The notes beneath the pieces were generated by a model. The model was given only the letters and a program-made list of their open reading frames with translations, searched no databases and had not been told where the DNA came from. Of a stretch of 64,000 bases of DNA, positions 54,018 to 63,082 are shown piece by piece. The stretch covers positions 1 to 64,000 of the forward strand of contig NZ_RFSK01000002.1 of the NCBI RefSeq assembly GCF_009923995.1. The letters are read 5' to 3'. The translations under genes were made by a program, and so were the position numbers. This DNA is from Janthinobacterium sp. GTDB lineage: Bacteria; Pseudomonadota; Gammaproteobacteria; Burkholderiales; Burkholderiaceae_D. Position 1 is the stretch's first letter; each line of letters begins with the position of its first letter.

Positions 54018-55526
54018 GTGACCACGCAAAACGCTATTCCGACTGTTCCCCTCTTGATCAACGGCGAGTGGGTTGAATCCCAGACCACCGTCTGGCGCGA
54101 CGTCGTCAACCCCGCCACGCAGGAAGTCCTGGCCAAGGTACCGTTCGCCACGCCCGAGGAAGTCAATGCGGCCATCGCTTCGGCCCAGCGCGCCTTCAAA
54201 ACCTGGCGCAAGACGCCGATCGGCGCCCGCGCGCGCATCTTCCTCAAATTGCAGCAGCTGATCCGTGAAAACATGGCCGACCTGGCCGCGACCTTGACGA
54301 TGGAACAGGGCAAGACCCTGCTCGACGCGGAAGGCGACGTCTTCCGCGGCCTGGAAGTGGTGGAGCACGCGGCCAATATCGGCACCCTGCAGATGGGGGA
54401 ATTCGCGCAAAACGTGGCCGGCGGTGTCGATACCTACAGCGTGCTGCAGCCGCTGGGCGTGTGCGCGGGCATTACCCCGTTCAACTTCCCCGCCATGATC
54501 CCCCTGTGGATGTTCCCCATGGCGATTGCCTGCGGCAACACCTTCGTGCTGAAACCGTCGGAGCAAGATCCGCTCGTGACGGAAAAGCTCGTGCGCCTGG
54601 CCTTGCAGGCGGGCATCCCCGCCGGCGTGCTGAACGTCATTCACGGTGGCGAAGACGTGGTCAACGCCCTGTGCGACCACCCGGACATCAAGGCGATCTC
54701 GTTTGTTGGCTCCAGCAAGGTGGGCACGCATGTCTACCAGCGCGCCAGCCTGAACGGCAAGCGCGCACAGTGCATGATGGGGGCCAAGAACCACGCCGTC
54801 GTCTTGCCGGACGCTAACAAGGAACAGACCCTGAACCAGCTGCTGGGCGCGGGCTTCGGCGCGGCCGGCCAGCGCTGCATGGCGGCCTCCGTCGCCGTGC
54901 TGGTGGGCGAAGCGCGCGACTGGCTGCCGGAACTGGCGGCCAAGGCGCAAACCCTGACGGTGGGCGCGGGCAAGGATAACCCGGACCTGGGCCCCGTGAT
55001 TTCCTGCGCGGCGAAAGAGCGCGTGCACAGCCTCGTCGCCAGGGGCATCGAGCAGGGCGCCGTGCTGACCCTCGATGGCCGCGACGTGAAGGTCGATGGC
55101 TATCCGAACGGCAACTTCGTGGGACCGACGATTCTTTCCGGCGTGAAACCCGGCATGGTCGTATATGACCAGGAAATCTTTGGCCCCGTCTTGATCGTCG
55201 TCGAAGTCGACACGCTGGACGAAGCGATTGCCCTGGTGAACGCGAATCCGAACGGCAACGGCACGGCGCTGTTCACGCAAAGCGGCGCGGCGGCCCGTTA
55301 CTTCCAGGAAGAAATCGACGTGGGCCAGGTGGGCATCAACGTGCCCATCCCCGTGCCCGTCCCCCTGTTCAGCTTTACGGGCTCGCGCGGCTCCAAGCTG
55401 GGCGACCTGGGCCCGTTCGGCAAGCAGGTCGTGCTGTTCTACACGCAGACGCAGACGATTACCCAGCGCTGGTTCACGGACGCGGCCTCGGTGGGCAAGG
55501 TCAACACCACCATCAGCCTCAAGTAA
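54018..55526 (+). CDS. mmsA: CoA-acylating methylmalonate-semialdehyde dehydrogenase
   Basis: A 502-residue aldehyde dehydrogenase that converts (methyl)malonate semialdehyde to propionyl-CoA or acetyl-CoA with NAD+ and CoA. Motifs: [31 protein letters not shown] for the nucleotide site, and the nucleophile C287 in GQRCMA, the MMSDH form of the motif. It starts with GTG at 54018 after AAGGAG. First gene of a five-gene valine pathway operon, opposite a ScfR-type regulator. Confidence 0.95.
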   Translation: MTTQNAIPTVPLLINGEWVESQTTVWRDVVNPATQEVLAKVPFATPEEVNAAIASAQRAFKTWRKTPIGARARIFLKLQQLIRENMADLAATLTMEQGKTLLDAEGDVFRGLEVVEHAANIGTLQMGEFAQNVAGGVDTYSVLQPLGVCAGITPFNFPAMIPLWMFPMAIACGNTFVLKPSEQDPLVTEKLVRLALQAGIPAGVLNVIHGGEDVVNALCDHPDIKAISFVGSSKVGTHVYQRASLNGKRAQCMMGAKNHAVVLPDANKEQTLNQLLGAGFGAAGQRCMAASVAVLVGEARDWLPELAAKAQTLTVGAGKDNPDLGPVISCAAKERVHSLVARGIEQGAVLTLDGRDVKVDGYPNGNFVGPTILSGVKPGMVVYDQEIFGPVLIVVEVDTLDEAIALVNANPNGNGTALFTQSGAAARYFQEEIDVGQVGINVPIPVPVPLFSFTGSRGSKLGDLGPFGKQVVLFYTQTQTITQRWFTDAASVGKVNTTISLK

Positions 55527-55535
55527 GGAGCCGGC

Positions 55536-56696
55536 ATGGACTTTGAACTGAGCGACGAGCAGCGCGAGTTCCAGCAGGCGGCGCGCGCGTTTGCCGAAGG
55601 CGAGCTGGCGCCCCATGCGGCGCACTGGGATGCGGAATCGATTTTCCCTGTGGAAACCATCGCCAAGGCGGGCGAGATGGGCTTTTGCGGCCTGTACACG
55701 CCGCAGCGCTGGGGCGGCCTGGGCCTCTCCCGTCAGGATGCGGCCATCGTCTTCGAGGAACTGGCCGGCGGCTGCACCTCGACCACGGCCTACATCACCA
55801 TCCACAACATGGCCACCTGGATGCTGTCGCGCTGGGGGCAGGAAGCCCTGTGCGACGCATGGGTACCTGCCCTGGCGGCGGGCCAGAAGCTGGCCAGCTA
55901 TTGCCTGACGGAACCGCAGTCCGGTTCCGACGCGGCCTCCCTGCGCACGAAAGCCGTGAAGGAAGGCGATTTTTATGTACTCGACGGCACGAAGGCCTTC
56001 ATCTCGGGCGCGGGCCAGACGGACATGCTGATCGTCATGGCGAGGACCGGTGGCGAGGGCGCGGCCGGTATTTCCGCCTTTGCCGTGCCGGCGAACCTGC
56101 CCGGCATCGTGTACGGCAAGAAAGAGGAAAAGATGGGCTGGAACAGCCAGCCCACGCGCATCATCAGCTTCGACCAGGTGAAAGTGCCTGTCGGTAATTT
56201 GCTGGGCGCGGAAGGCGAGGGCTTTGCCATCGCCATGAAGGGCATCGATGGCGGGCGCATCAATATCGCCGTGTGCTCGGTGGGTACGGCGCAGGCGGCC
56301 CTCACGCGGGCGCAGGCCTACATGAAGGAGCGCACGCAGTTCGGCCGCGAACTGGCGCAGTTTCAGGCCTTGCAATTCAAGCTGGCCGACATGCTGACGG
56401 AACTGGTGGCGGCGCGCCAGATGGTGCGCCTGGCGGCCTGGAAACTGGACCAGGAAAGCCCGGATGCCACGGCATATTGCGCCATGGCAAAACGTTTCGC
56501 CACGGATGTGGGGTTTAATGTGGCCAACGATGCGCTGCAGCTGCATGGCGGCTATGGCTACATCCGCGAGTACCCGCTCGAGCGCCACGTGCGCGACACG
56601 CGGGTGCACCAGATCCTAGAAGGGACGAATGAAATCATGCGCCTGATCGTCGCGCGAGCGATCTTGAAAGATGGCGCCACGGAGACCTTACGATGA
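55536..56696 (+). CDS. Acyl-CoA dehydrogenase (probable isobutyryl-CoA dehydrogenase)
   Basis: A 386-residue FAD enzyme: LSDEQREFQQAARAFAEGEL at the start, YCLTEPQSGSDAASL for FAD/substrate, and the catalytic Glu in HQILEGTNEIMRLIVAR near the C-terminus. Of the ACAD branches, the valine-pathway context points to isobutyryl-CoA to methacrylyl-CoA. It begins ten bases after mmsA and its stop overlaps the next start in ATGA, so it is in the same transcript. A short-branched or butyryl enzyme cannot be excluded. Confidence 0.9.
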   Translation: MDFELSDEQREFQQAARAFAEGELAPHAAHWDAESIFPVETIAKAGEMGFCGLYTPQRWGGLGLSRQDAAIVFEELAGGCTSTTAYITIHNMATWMLSRWGQEALCDAWVPALAAGQKLASYCLTEPQSGSDAASLRTKAVKEGDFYVLDGTKAFISGAGQTDMLIVMARTGGEGAAGISAFAVPANLPGIVYGKKEEKMGWNSQPTRIISFDQVKVPVGNLLGAEGEGFAIAMKGIDGGRINIAVCSVGTAQAALTRAQAYMKERTQFGRELAQFQALQFKLADMLTELVAARQMVRLAAWKLDQESPDATAYCAMAKRFATDVGFNVANDALQLHGGYGYIREYPLERHVRDTRVHQILEGTNEIMRLIVARAILKDGATETLR

Positions 56697-57478
56697 GCAA
56701 AGTGTACACAAATTTGTTGCTGGAACGCCGAGGCCATACGGCCCTGGTGACGCTGGATAACCCGCCCGCCCACACGTGGACCCAGGCCAGCCTGTGCGCC
56801 CTGAAAGAGCTGGTGACGGACCTGAATGCGGACGCCGACGTGTACGCGCTGGTGATCACGGGCGGCGGCGCCAAGTTCTTCTCGGCCGGCGCCGACCTGA
56901 ACGTGTTTGCCGACGGCAACAAGGATGCGGCGTTCGCCATGGCCGCCGCCTTTGGCGAAGCCTTCGAGGCCCTGTCCGCGTTTCGCGGCGTCAGCATCGC
57001 CGCCATCAATGGCTATGCCATGGGCGGCGGCCTGGAATGCGCGCTGGCCTGCGATATCCGCATCGCCGAGGAACACGCGCAGATGGCCTTGCCGGAAGCG
57101 TCCGTCGGCTTGCTGCCGTGCGCGGGCGGCACGCAGCATCTGCCGTGGCTGGTAGGCGAAGGCTGGGCCAAGCGCATGATACTGTGCGGCGAGCGCGTCG
57201 ATGCGGCCAAGGCCCTGGCCATCGGCCTCGTCGAGGAAGTCGTGCCGACCGGCAAGGCCGCCGCCACGGCGCTGGCCCTGGCCGCCAAGGTGGCCCGTCA
57301 AAGCCCCAGCAGCGTGACGGCGTGCAAGACCCTGATCCAGGGCGCGCGCAGCCATCCGCTGGTCGATTCCTTGCCCGATGAGCGCACCCTGTTCCTCGGC
57401 CTGTTCGACACACAGGACCAGAAAGAGGGCGTGCAGGCGTTCCTGGAAAAACGTCCGGCGGAGTGGCGCAATGGCTGA
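56693..57478 (+). CDS. Enoyl-CoA hydratase (methacrylyl-CoA hydration step)
   Basis: A 261-residue crotonase-fold protein. Oxyanion-hole segments are FFSAGADLNVFADG and AIDGYAMGG-like NGYAMGGGLECALACDIRIA. The catalytic Glu pair is ambiguous from sequence: E in PEASVGLLPCAGGTQHLP is present. It should add water to methacrylyl-CoA giving 3-hydroxyisobutyryl-CoA. It overlaps the dehydrogenase gene by four and the next gene by eight bases. Confidence 0.88.
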   Translation: MSKVYTNLLLERRGHTALVTLDNPPAHTWTQASLCALKELVTDLNADADVYALVITGGGAKFFSAGADLNVFADGNKDAAFAMAAAFGEAFEALSAFRGVSIAAINGYAMGGGLECALACDIRIAEEHAQMALPEASVGLLPCAGGTQHLPWLVGEGWAKRMILCGERVDAAKALAIGLVEEVVPTGKAAATALALAAKVARQSPSSVTACKTLIQGARSHPLVDSLPDERTLFLGLFDTQDQKEGVQAFLEKRPAEWRNG

Positions 57479-58613
57479 AACCTTGGCTGAAAGCACCCTG
57501 ATTGACACCGTGAAAATCGAGGAGCGCGACTGTCCCGGCGGCATGAAGCTGGGCGTCATCACGCTCGATGCGCCGAAATCCCTGCACGCGCTGACCCTGG
57601 ACATGATACGCGCCATCGATGGCGCCCTCGTGCGCTGGGCCGGCGACGACGCCATCGCTTGCGTGGTGCTGCAATCGTCGACGGACAAGGCCTTCTGTGC
57701 CGGCGGCGACGTGCGCAGCCTGCGTGGAGCAGTGGCTGAACAGCCCGGCATCGTGCCGAATCCGCAGGCGCTGGCCTTCTTTGCCGAGGAATACCGGCTC
57801 GACCACCGCATCCATACGTATGCGAAACCGCTGCTGGTATGGGGCGGCGGCATCGTCATGGGCGGCGGCCTGGGTCTGATGGCGGGCGCCAGCCACCGTG
57901 TGGTGACGGAAAGCACGCGCATCGCCATGCCGGAAATCACCATCGGCCTGTTCCCCGACGTGGGCGGCAGCTGGTTCCTGGGCCGCATGCCGGGGCGCAG
58001 CGGCCTGTTCCTGGGCTTGACGGGCGCGCCGCTGAACGCGGCCGACGCCCTGTTTACGGGCCTGGGCGATTATTTCCTGCGCCAGGAAGAGCGCGCCATG
58101 GTGCTCGACGCGCTGGCGCTGGCGCAATGGCAAGCCAGCCCGCAGGCGAACCATCAGCAACTGGGGCGCCTGCTGCGCGGCTTCTCGGCGCCGGCGTCAC
58201 TGCTGCCCGTGTCCGAAGTGCGCGCCAACTTCGACGCCATTGCCGCGCTGACGCAAGCGCCCACCTTGCCCGAAGTGGTGGCCGCCATTGCCGCCTATGA
58301 CGGCGACGTGGCCTGGCTGCAAAAGGCGGCCCACTCGCTGGACAAGGGCGCACCCAGCTCGGCCGCCCTCGTGTGGGCCATGCGCGAACGCACGCGTCAC
58401 ATGAGTCTGGCGCAAGTGTTCCAGCTGGAACTGATTGTCGCCGTGCAATGCTGCGCCCATGGCGACTTCAGCGAAGGCGTGCGCGCCTTGCTGATCGACA
58501 AGGACAACGCGCCGCGCTGGCAGCCTGCCAGCCTGGCCGACGTCAGCGCAGCGTATCTGGACGGCTATTTCAAGGCGCCATGGAGCACGCATCCCTTGGC
58601 GGATCTGCATTAA
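57471..58613 (+). CDS. 3-hydroxyisobutyryl-CoA hydrolase
   Basis: A 380-residue crotonase-fold thioesterase with the HIBCH features: FCAGGDVRSL, WGGGIVMGGGLGLMAGASHRV, and MPEITIGLFPDVGGSWFL, plus the C-terminal extension that separates HIBCH (about 350-380) from simple hydratases (about 260). It frees 3-hydroxyisobutyrate from CoA for the next enzyme. The ATG at 57471 overlaps the previous stop, so it is translationally coupled. An upstream in-frame codon at 57378 lies inside the previous gene and is rejected. Confidence 0.92.
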   Translation: MAETLAESTLIDTVKIEERDCPGGMKLGVITLDAPKSLHALTLDMIRAIDGALVRWAGDDAIACVVLQSSTDKAFCAGGDVRSLRGAVAEQPGIVPNPQALAFFAEEYRLDHRIHTYAKPLLVWGGGIVMGGGLGLMAGASHRVVTESTRIAMPEITIGLFPDVGGSWFLGRMPGRSGLFLGLTGAPLNAADALFTGLGDYFLRQEERAMVLDALALAQWQASPQANHQQLGRLLRGFSAPASLLPVSEVRANFDAIAALTQAPTLPEVVAAIAAYDGDVAWLQKAAHSLDKGAPSSAALVWAMRERTRHMSLAQVFQLELIVAVQCCAHGDFSEGVRALLIDKDNAPRWQPASLADVSAAYLDGYFKAPWSTHPLADLH

Positions 58614-58633
58614 AAGAAGAAGAGGAGACATTT

Positions 58634-59536
58634 ATGCAACATATCGCTTTTATCGGCCTGGGCAACATGGGCGCGCCGATGGCCCGTAATCTGGTGGCCG
58701 CCGGCTTCCACGTATCCGTATTCGACCTGGCACCGGCGGCCGTGGCGTCCCTGGTCGAGGCGGGCGCCACGGCCGCCGTGTCCGCCAGCGCGGCCGTGCA
58801 GACGGCCGACGCCGTCATCACCATGCTGCCGGCCAACAAGCACGTGCAGGAACTGTACCTGGCGGCGGGCGGCGTGCTGGACTCGGCCAAGCCTGGCGCC
58901 CTGTTCATCGATTGCAGCACCATCGCCGCCGACGTGGCGCGCCAGGTGGCGCAGGCGGCCAGCGAGCGGGGCTTTGCCATGATCGATGCGCCCGTCTCGG
59001 GCGGCACGGCGGGCGCGGCGGCCGGCACCCTGACCTTCATCGTCGGCGGCAGCGAAGCGGCCTTGCAGCAGGCGCGGCCCCTGCTGGAAAAGATGGGCAA
59101 GAACATCTTCCATGCGGGCGAGGCGGGTGCGGGCCAGGTGGCGAAGATTTGCAACAACATGCTGCTTGGCATTTTGATGGCCGGCACGGCCGAGGCGCTG
59201 AACCTGGGCGTGGCGCATGGCCTGGACCCGAAAGTCTTGTCCGATATCATGGCCAAGAGTTCGGGCCGCAACTGGACTCTGGAAGTGTACAACCCGTGGC
59301 CCGGCGTCATGGACGGTACGCCCGCGTCGCGCAACTACACTGGCGGCTTCGGCACGGCGCTGATGCTGAAGGACCTGGGCCTGGCGCAGCAGTCGGCCCT
59401 GTCGGCAAACGCCCCCACGCCCCTGGGCGGCCTGGTGCGCCAGCTGTACCAGATGCATGCGCAAGCGGGCTATGCGCAGCAGGATTTCTCCAGCATCGTG
59501 CAGATGTTGCAACCGGGCTTGAACAAGCCTGCCTGA
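58634..59536 (+). CDS. mmsB: 3-hydroxyisobutyrate dehydrogenase
   Basis: A 300-residue beta-hydroxyacid dehydrogenase. Rossmann motif FIGLGNMGAPMARNL at residues 5-19, substrate signature IDAPVSGGTAGAAAGTLTFIVGG, and catalytic Lys in GAGQVAKICNNMLLGI. It oxidises 3-hydroxyisobutyrate to methylmalonate semialdehyde, which MmsA then uses, closing the pathway within this operon. GAGGAGACA sits before the ATG at 58634. Last clear gene of the operon. Confidence 0.95.
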   Translation: MQHIAFIGLGNMGAPMARNLVAAGFHVSVFDLAPAAVASLVEAGATAAVSASAAVQTADAVITMLPANKHVQELYLAAGGVLDSAKPGALFIDCSTIAADVARQVAQAASERGFAMIDAPVSGGTAGAAAGTLTFIVGGSEAALQQARPLLEKMGKNIFHAGEAGAGQVAKICNNMLLGILMAGTAEALNLGVAHGLDPKVLSDIMAKSSGRNWTLEVYNPWPGVMDGTPASRNYTGGFGTALMLKDLGLAQQSALSANAPTPLGGLVRQLYQMHAQAGYAQQDFSSIVQMLQPGLNKPA

Positions 59537-59548
59537 GGAATTTTGGGC

Positions 59549-59577
59549 AAAAAAAAGCCCGCTGGTGAAAGCGGGCT
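59549..59577. terminator. Hairpin after mmsB with T-run on the minus strand
   Basis: Stem AGCCCGCT / AGCGGGCT (59556-59563 and 59570-59577). Eight A precede it on the plus strand, so the T-run lies on the minus strand. It is therefore a stronger terminator for leftward transcripts than for mmsB, although it may serve both. Confidence 0.75.
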
Positions 59578-59610
59578 AAATCCAATTCTTGGAAGAGTTG
59601 GAGGAGACAG

Positions 59611-59679
59611 ATGCATTATGCTGCATCGCCACATATAACTCCAATTTATCTTTGGAATATCAAATATAGATTTCCATGA
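59611..59679 (+). CDS. Possible 22-residue micropeptide
   Basis: A strong ribosome site (GGAGGAGACAG) directly precedes ATG at 59611; the frame codes MHYAASPHITPIYLWNIKYRFP and stops at 59679. A perfect 9-bp hairpin follows at 59691-59711. The stretch is much AT-richer than the genome. I do not recognise the peptide. The same DNA could instead encode a leftward small RNA, so the call is tentative. Confidence 0.35.
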   Translation: MHYAASPHITPIYLWNIKYRFP

Positions 59680-59722
59680 TATCTCTCCCTGGCAGCCGCG
59701 GCGCGGCTGCCATTCGTGCAGC

Positions 59723-60304
59723 TTAGGCCGGATTGCAGGCGATCTGTACCGTGGTGACGTTGGCGCCGCCCATGGTGCCCGTGCCGGTGCCAGGCTGCAC
59801 AACGCACATCAGGCCCGTTGGCTGGGTGAACACGCTGATGCCGTAGGTGGCGCCATCGGCGACGGAGCCGCCCATGACAAAGGTCGTGGCATCCTTGGCC
59901 ACCGTGGTTTGTATGTTGCCGTTAATCAATACCAAGCCATCCGCCGTCAGGCCGCTGATCGCGCCGCCGAGGGTGTACACGTTTTGCGAGCAGGTCACGA
60001 GCGCCTGGATGCTCACATAGTGGCCCGCCGTGCCGGTGCCGCCGCTGACGCCGCAGCTCATGTGGGCGGGATTTTGCGTGACGGTGATGTCGTAGCTGGT
60101 GCCGTAATCGATGCGCTTGGCAAACGTGAAACTGGTGGCGCCGGCGCCGGGCGTGACGGTGTCGCCGCCATTCGTCAGGACCAGGCCATTATTGTTCAAG
60201 CCAGTGATGGTGCCGCTGACATCGTACGTGGCCTTGCCGCCGCAAGCAGCCAGTCCCAGGGTCAGCAGCAGCGCGGCGAGTGGGCGCAGGCAGGATAACT
60301 TCAT
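59723..60304 (-). CDS. Tandem-repeat lipoprotein (copy 2 of paralogous pair)
   Basis: A 193-residue lipoprotein with lipobox LAAC (lipidated C21). The mature part consists of two related units of about 80 residues. Each unit runs Y-x-(V/L)-x-G-x-(I/V)-x-G-L, a (L/V)-x-N-G strand, F-x-(F/M) strand, Y-x-I with Q-x-P-x-G, then two Cys that could pair within the unit. I recognise no named family beyond repeats seen in surface lipoproteins. Start at 60304 is set by GGAG upstream. It lies 36 bases after the paralogue at 60341, same strand. Confidence 0.75.
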   Translation of the reverse strand: MKLSCLRPLAALLLTLGLAACGGKATYDVSGTITGLNNNGLVLTNGGDTVTPGAGATSFTFAKRIDYGTSYDITVTQNPAHMSCGVSGGTGTAGHYVSIQALVTCSQNVYTLGGAISGLTADGLVLINGNIQTTVAKDATTFVMGGSVADGATYGISVFTQPTGLMCVVQPGTGTGTMGGANVTTVQIACNPA

Positions 60305-60340
60305 GTATTTCTCCAAAAGAGTGGTGACGGAGCGCAGGGC

Positions 60341-60940
60341 TTACGGCGCCGTGCAGTCGAGTGTGGCAGCCGTCGTGGCGGCGGAACCCATCGTGCCGAC
60401 CGTATCGTGGCCGTCGGCGCTGGTGGAGCCCTGGAAGCGGCACGTCTGGCCAGTTGGCTGGGTCCGTATGGAAATATTGTAGGGCGCGCCGTCGGCGATC
60501 GCCGGGAAGGTATAGGTAGTGCTGCCTTTCAAGGGGCTGGTGCCGTTGCTGCCAATCACCAGGGTCAGGCCGTCAGCGGTCAGGCCCGTGACCGTGCCGC
60601 TCAGGGCATAGGTGTTGGTCTGGCAGGTGACGGAGGCCGTGGTCACGGAGTAGCTCGATGCCTTGCCGCTGCCATTGGCGATGGTACACACGGCGCCTTT
60701 CGGCTGCTGCACGATAGTGATGTCGTAGCGGTCGTCGGTACTGACCAGCTTGGTGAAATAAAACGACGATGCGCCCGAGGTGATCGGCAACTCTTCCGAA
60801 CCGTTTTTAAGAATCAGGCCATCTTTTGCCAGGCCGTATACCTGGCCGCCCAGGTACAGATTGCCGCCGCTGCCACCGCAAGCTGCCAGTGTGACGGCGC
60901 AAGCCGCCGCCAGCATCGAGCGCAGGTACAAGTTTTTCAT
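60341..60940 (-). CDS. Tandem-repeat lipoprotein (copy 1 of paralogous pair)
   Basis: A 199-residue lipoprotein, lipobox LAAC with C21 as in the neighbour. Two repeat units: LYLGGQVYGLAKDGLILKNG... and YALSGTVTGLTADGLTLVIG..., each ending in a Gln-Pro-x-Gly and two Cys. The second unit matches the second unit of the neighbour closely (SGLTADGLVLING there), so whole-gene duplication after internal duplication is likely. Probably surface or outer-membrane bound; function unknown. First gene of a two-gene unit. Confidence 0.78.
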   Translation of the reverse strand: MKNLYLRSMLAAACAVTLAACGGSGGNLYLGGQVYGLAKDGLILKNGSEELPITSGASSFYFTKLVSTDDRYDITIVQQPKGAVCTIANGSGKASSYSVTTASVTCQTNTYALSGTVTGLTADGLTLVIGSNGTSPLKGSTTYTFPAIADGAPYNISIRTQPTGQTCRFQGSTSADGHDTVGTMGSAATTAATLDCTAP

Positions 60941-61186
60941 ACATTCTCCAAAACGAATTAGGTAGGGTAGCGCAACGCGGACGCTGGCGCCGCATTGGAA
61001 TGGCGCCTATTTTAGTCTATCTGGCAAGCGGATTGATCTTGCCTTGTATCTCCCTGTAACAATTTTTCGCCCAGAAGCGCCGGCCTGGCCCCATTTGCCC
61101 GGGGCGCCGCCATGCCGGCGGCGGCGATCGGTGCGACAATAGATGCACGCTGCGCACCGTGGCGCGCCATCTTTTTTGTGAATGCC

Positions 61187-61912
61187 ATGTCCCTAGCCCC
61201 TGTCCCGCCTGCCGTCCCGCCGAAGGCCATCCTGTTCGACCTCGACGATACCCTGTGGCCCATCGCGCCCGTGATCGCCGCCGCCGAAACCCTGTTGCAT
61301 GACTGGCTGGCCGCGCACGCGCCCAAAGTGGCCCAGCAGTTTTCCATCGAAGTGCTGCGCCAGCACCGTTTGGCCATGCTCAATGCGCAGCCGCATTTTC
61401 ATGGCAACCTGATCGAACTGCGCCGCGCCGGCCTGCTGAGCGCCTTCGAAGCGGCGGGCGAGGACCCCGCCCTCGTCGATGGCGCCATCCGGCAATTCCT
61501 GGCCGCGCGCAACCGCGTCCAGCCGTTTGACGACGTCCTGCCTGGCCTGGCCTGGATGCGCCAGCGCATGCTGGTCGGCTCCATCTCGAACGGCAATGCG
61601 GATCTTGAAATTATCGGCCTGGCGCAGCATTTCAAGGTATCGATCGCGGCCAGCGATTTTGGCGTGGCCAAGCCCGATGCCAGCATCTTTCTGGCCGGCT
61701 GTGCCGCGCTGGGCGTGGCGCCGCACGAGGCCGTGTACGTGGGCGACGACCTGTATTTCGACGTGACGGGGGCGCAGGGGGCGGGCATGCGGGCCGTGTG
61801 GATGAACCGCAAGGGCAGCGATGCGCATCTGGCGGCCGGCGTGCAGCCCGACGCCATCTGCGCCAACTTTGACGAATTGCTGCTGTGGCTACGGCAGCAA
61901 CTGGAAGATTGA
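61187..61912 (+). CDS. HAD-family hydrolase
   Basis: A 241-residue HAD phosphatase. Motif I is FDLDDTLWP (D18 nucleophile, D20 acid/base), motif II SISNGN, motif III K in GVAKPDASIF, motif IV VGDDLYFDV. The helical cap between residues 30 and 110 places it in subclass C1, close to YjjG-like nucleotidases or FMN phosphatases. Substrate not determinable. The ATG at 61187 is preferred; sequence from 61112 upstream is not HAD-like. Next gene hrcA follows 118 bases later. Confidence 0.9.
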   Translation: MSLAPVPPAVPPKAILFDLDDTLWPIAPVIAAAETLLHDWLAAHAPKVAQQFSIEVLRQHRLAMLNAQPHFHGNLIELRRAGLLSAFEAAGEDPALVDGAIRQFLAARNRVQPFDDVLPGLAWMRQRMLVGSISNGNADLEIIGLAQHFKVSIAASDFGVAKPDASIFLAGCAALGVAPHEAVYVGDDLYFDVTGAQGAGMRAVWMNRKGSDAHLAAGVQPDAICANFDELLLWLRQQLED

Positions 61913-62029
61913 TCGCCGCCCGGCCGACGAACGTGCATAATAGGCGCTGTTGCCGCACGTTCGGCCGCTTTCGTGGCCGCTTGCCTAGAAGAACACTTGC
62001 TTAAAGAATACTTGCTTAACTAAATCATC

Positions 62030-63040
62030 ATGCAACTCGATACACGTGCCCAAACACTGCTGAAAGCCCTGGTCGAGCGATATATCGCCGACGGCCTGCC
62101 GGTCGGTTCGCGCGCCTTGTCGAAGATTTCCGGCCTCGACCTGTCGCCGGCCACCATCCGCAACATCATGGCCGACCTGGAAGAGCTCGGGTATGTGGCC
62201 AGCCCGCATACCTCGGCCGGACGCATCCCCACGCCGCGCGGCTACCGCATCTTTGTCGACACCTTGCTGACCGTCAAGCATCTGGACGAGCCCATGGTGG
62301 AATCGCGCCTGCGCCTGCAGACGCCGCAACGCACCATCGCCAATGCGGCGCAGATGCTGTCGTCGCTGTCGCAGTTTGCCGGCGTCGTGCTCAGCCCGCG
62401 CCGCGAATCCGTGTTCCAGCAAATCGAATTCCTGCGCCTGTCGGAAAAACGCATCCTGCTCGTCATCGTCGCCCCGGGCGGCGACGTGCAGAACCGTTTA
62501 TTGTTGACGGAGGCCGACTATACGCCCGCGCAGCTGGTGCAGTCGGCCAACTACATCAACCAGAATTACGGCGGCCTGTCGTTCGACGCCGTGCGCGTGC
62601 GCCTGCAGGGCGAGCTGCGCCAGCTGCGCGACGACATGGGCAGCCTGATGCAGGCGGCCGTGGAAGCGGGCAGCGAAGCGATGGCCGACCACAGCGACGA
62701 CATGGTGATTTCCGGCGAGCGCAACCTGCTCAGCGTGAGCGACCTGTCATCGAACATGAGCTCGTTGCGCCAGATGTTCGACATGTTCGAGCAAAAGACG
62801 GGCCTGATGCAGCTGCTCGACGTGTCGAGCAAGGCGACGGGCGTGCAGATTTTCATCGGCGGCGAATCGAATCTCGTGCCGATGGATGAAATGAGCGTGG
62901 TGACGGCGCCGTATGAAGTCAACGGCAAGATCGTGGGAACGTTGGGAGTGATCGGGCCGACCCGCATGGCATACGAGCGGGTCATCCCGATTGTCGATAT
63001 CACGGCTAAATTACTGTCGAACGCGCTTAGCCATCATTGA
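62030..63040 (+). CDS. hrcA: Heat-inducible transcriptional repressor HrcA
   Basis: A 336-residue repressor that binds CIRCE inverted repeats before groESL and dnaKJ. N-terminal winged helix ([65 protein letters not shown]) is nearly family consensus. The middle GAF-like dimerisation domain and C-terminal [23 protein letters not shown] end are clear. I find no CIRCE site near its own start, so autoregulation is not evident here. Convergent with fur. Confidence 0.97.
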   Translation: MQLDTRAQTLLKALVERYIADGLPVGSRALSKISGLDLSPATIRNIMADLEELGYVASPHTSAGRIPTPRGYRIFVDTLLTVKHLDEPMVESRLRLQTPQRTIANAAQMLSSLSQFAGVVLSPRRESVFQQIEFLRLSEKRILLVIVAPGGDVQNRLLLTEADYTPAQLVQSANYINQNYGGLSFDAVRVRLQGELRQLRDDMGSLMQAAVEAGSEAMADHSDDMVISGERNLLSVSDLSSNMSSLRQMFDMFEQKTGLMQLLDVSSKATGVQIFIGGESNLVPMDEMSVVTAPYEVNGKIVGTLGVIGPTRMAYERVIPIVDITAKLLSNALSHH

Positions 63041-63046
63041 TCGCCT

Positions 63047-63078
63047 TGCCGGCCTTTCCCTTGCGGAAGCGGCCGGCA
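63047..63078. terminator. Hairpin between convergent hrcA and fur
   Basis: Stem TGCCGGCC / GGCCGGCA (63047-63054 and 63071-63078) with inner TTCC/GGAA pairing. No T-run on either side, so termination strength is doubtful. Confidence 0.5.
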
Positions 63079-63082
63079 CAGT

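Noticed and set aside
53934-56609. 891-codon minus-strand frame opposite mmsA and the acyl-CoA dehydrogenase gene
   Set aside because: Shadow of two well-supported plus-strand genes; composition is typical of GC-rich antisense frames.
59470-59802. 110-codon minus-strand frame between mmsB and the lipoproteins
   Set aside because: It crosses a strong terminator, overlaps two supported genes and has no ribosome site.
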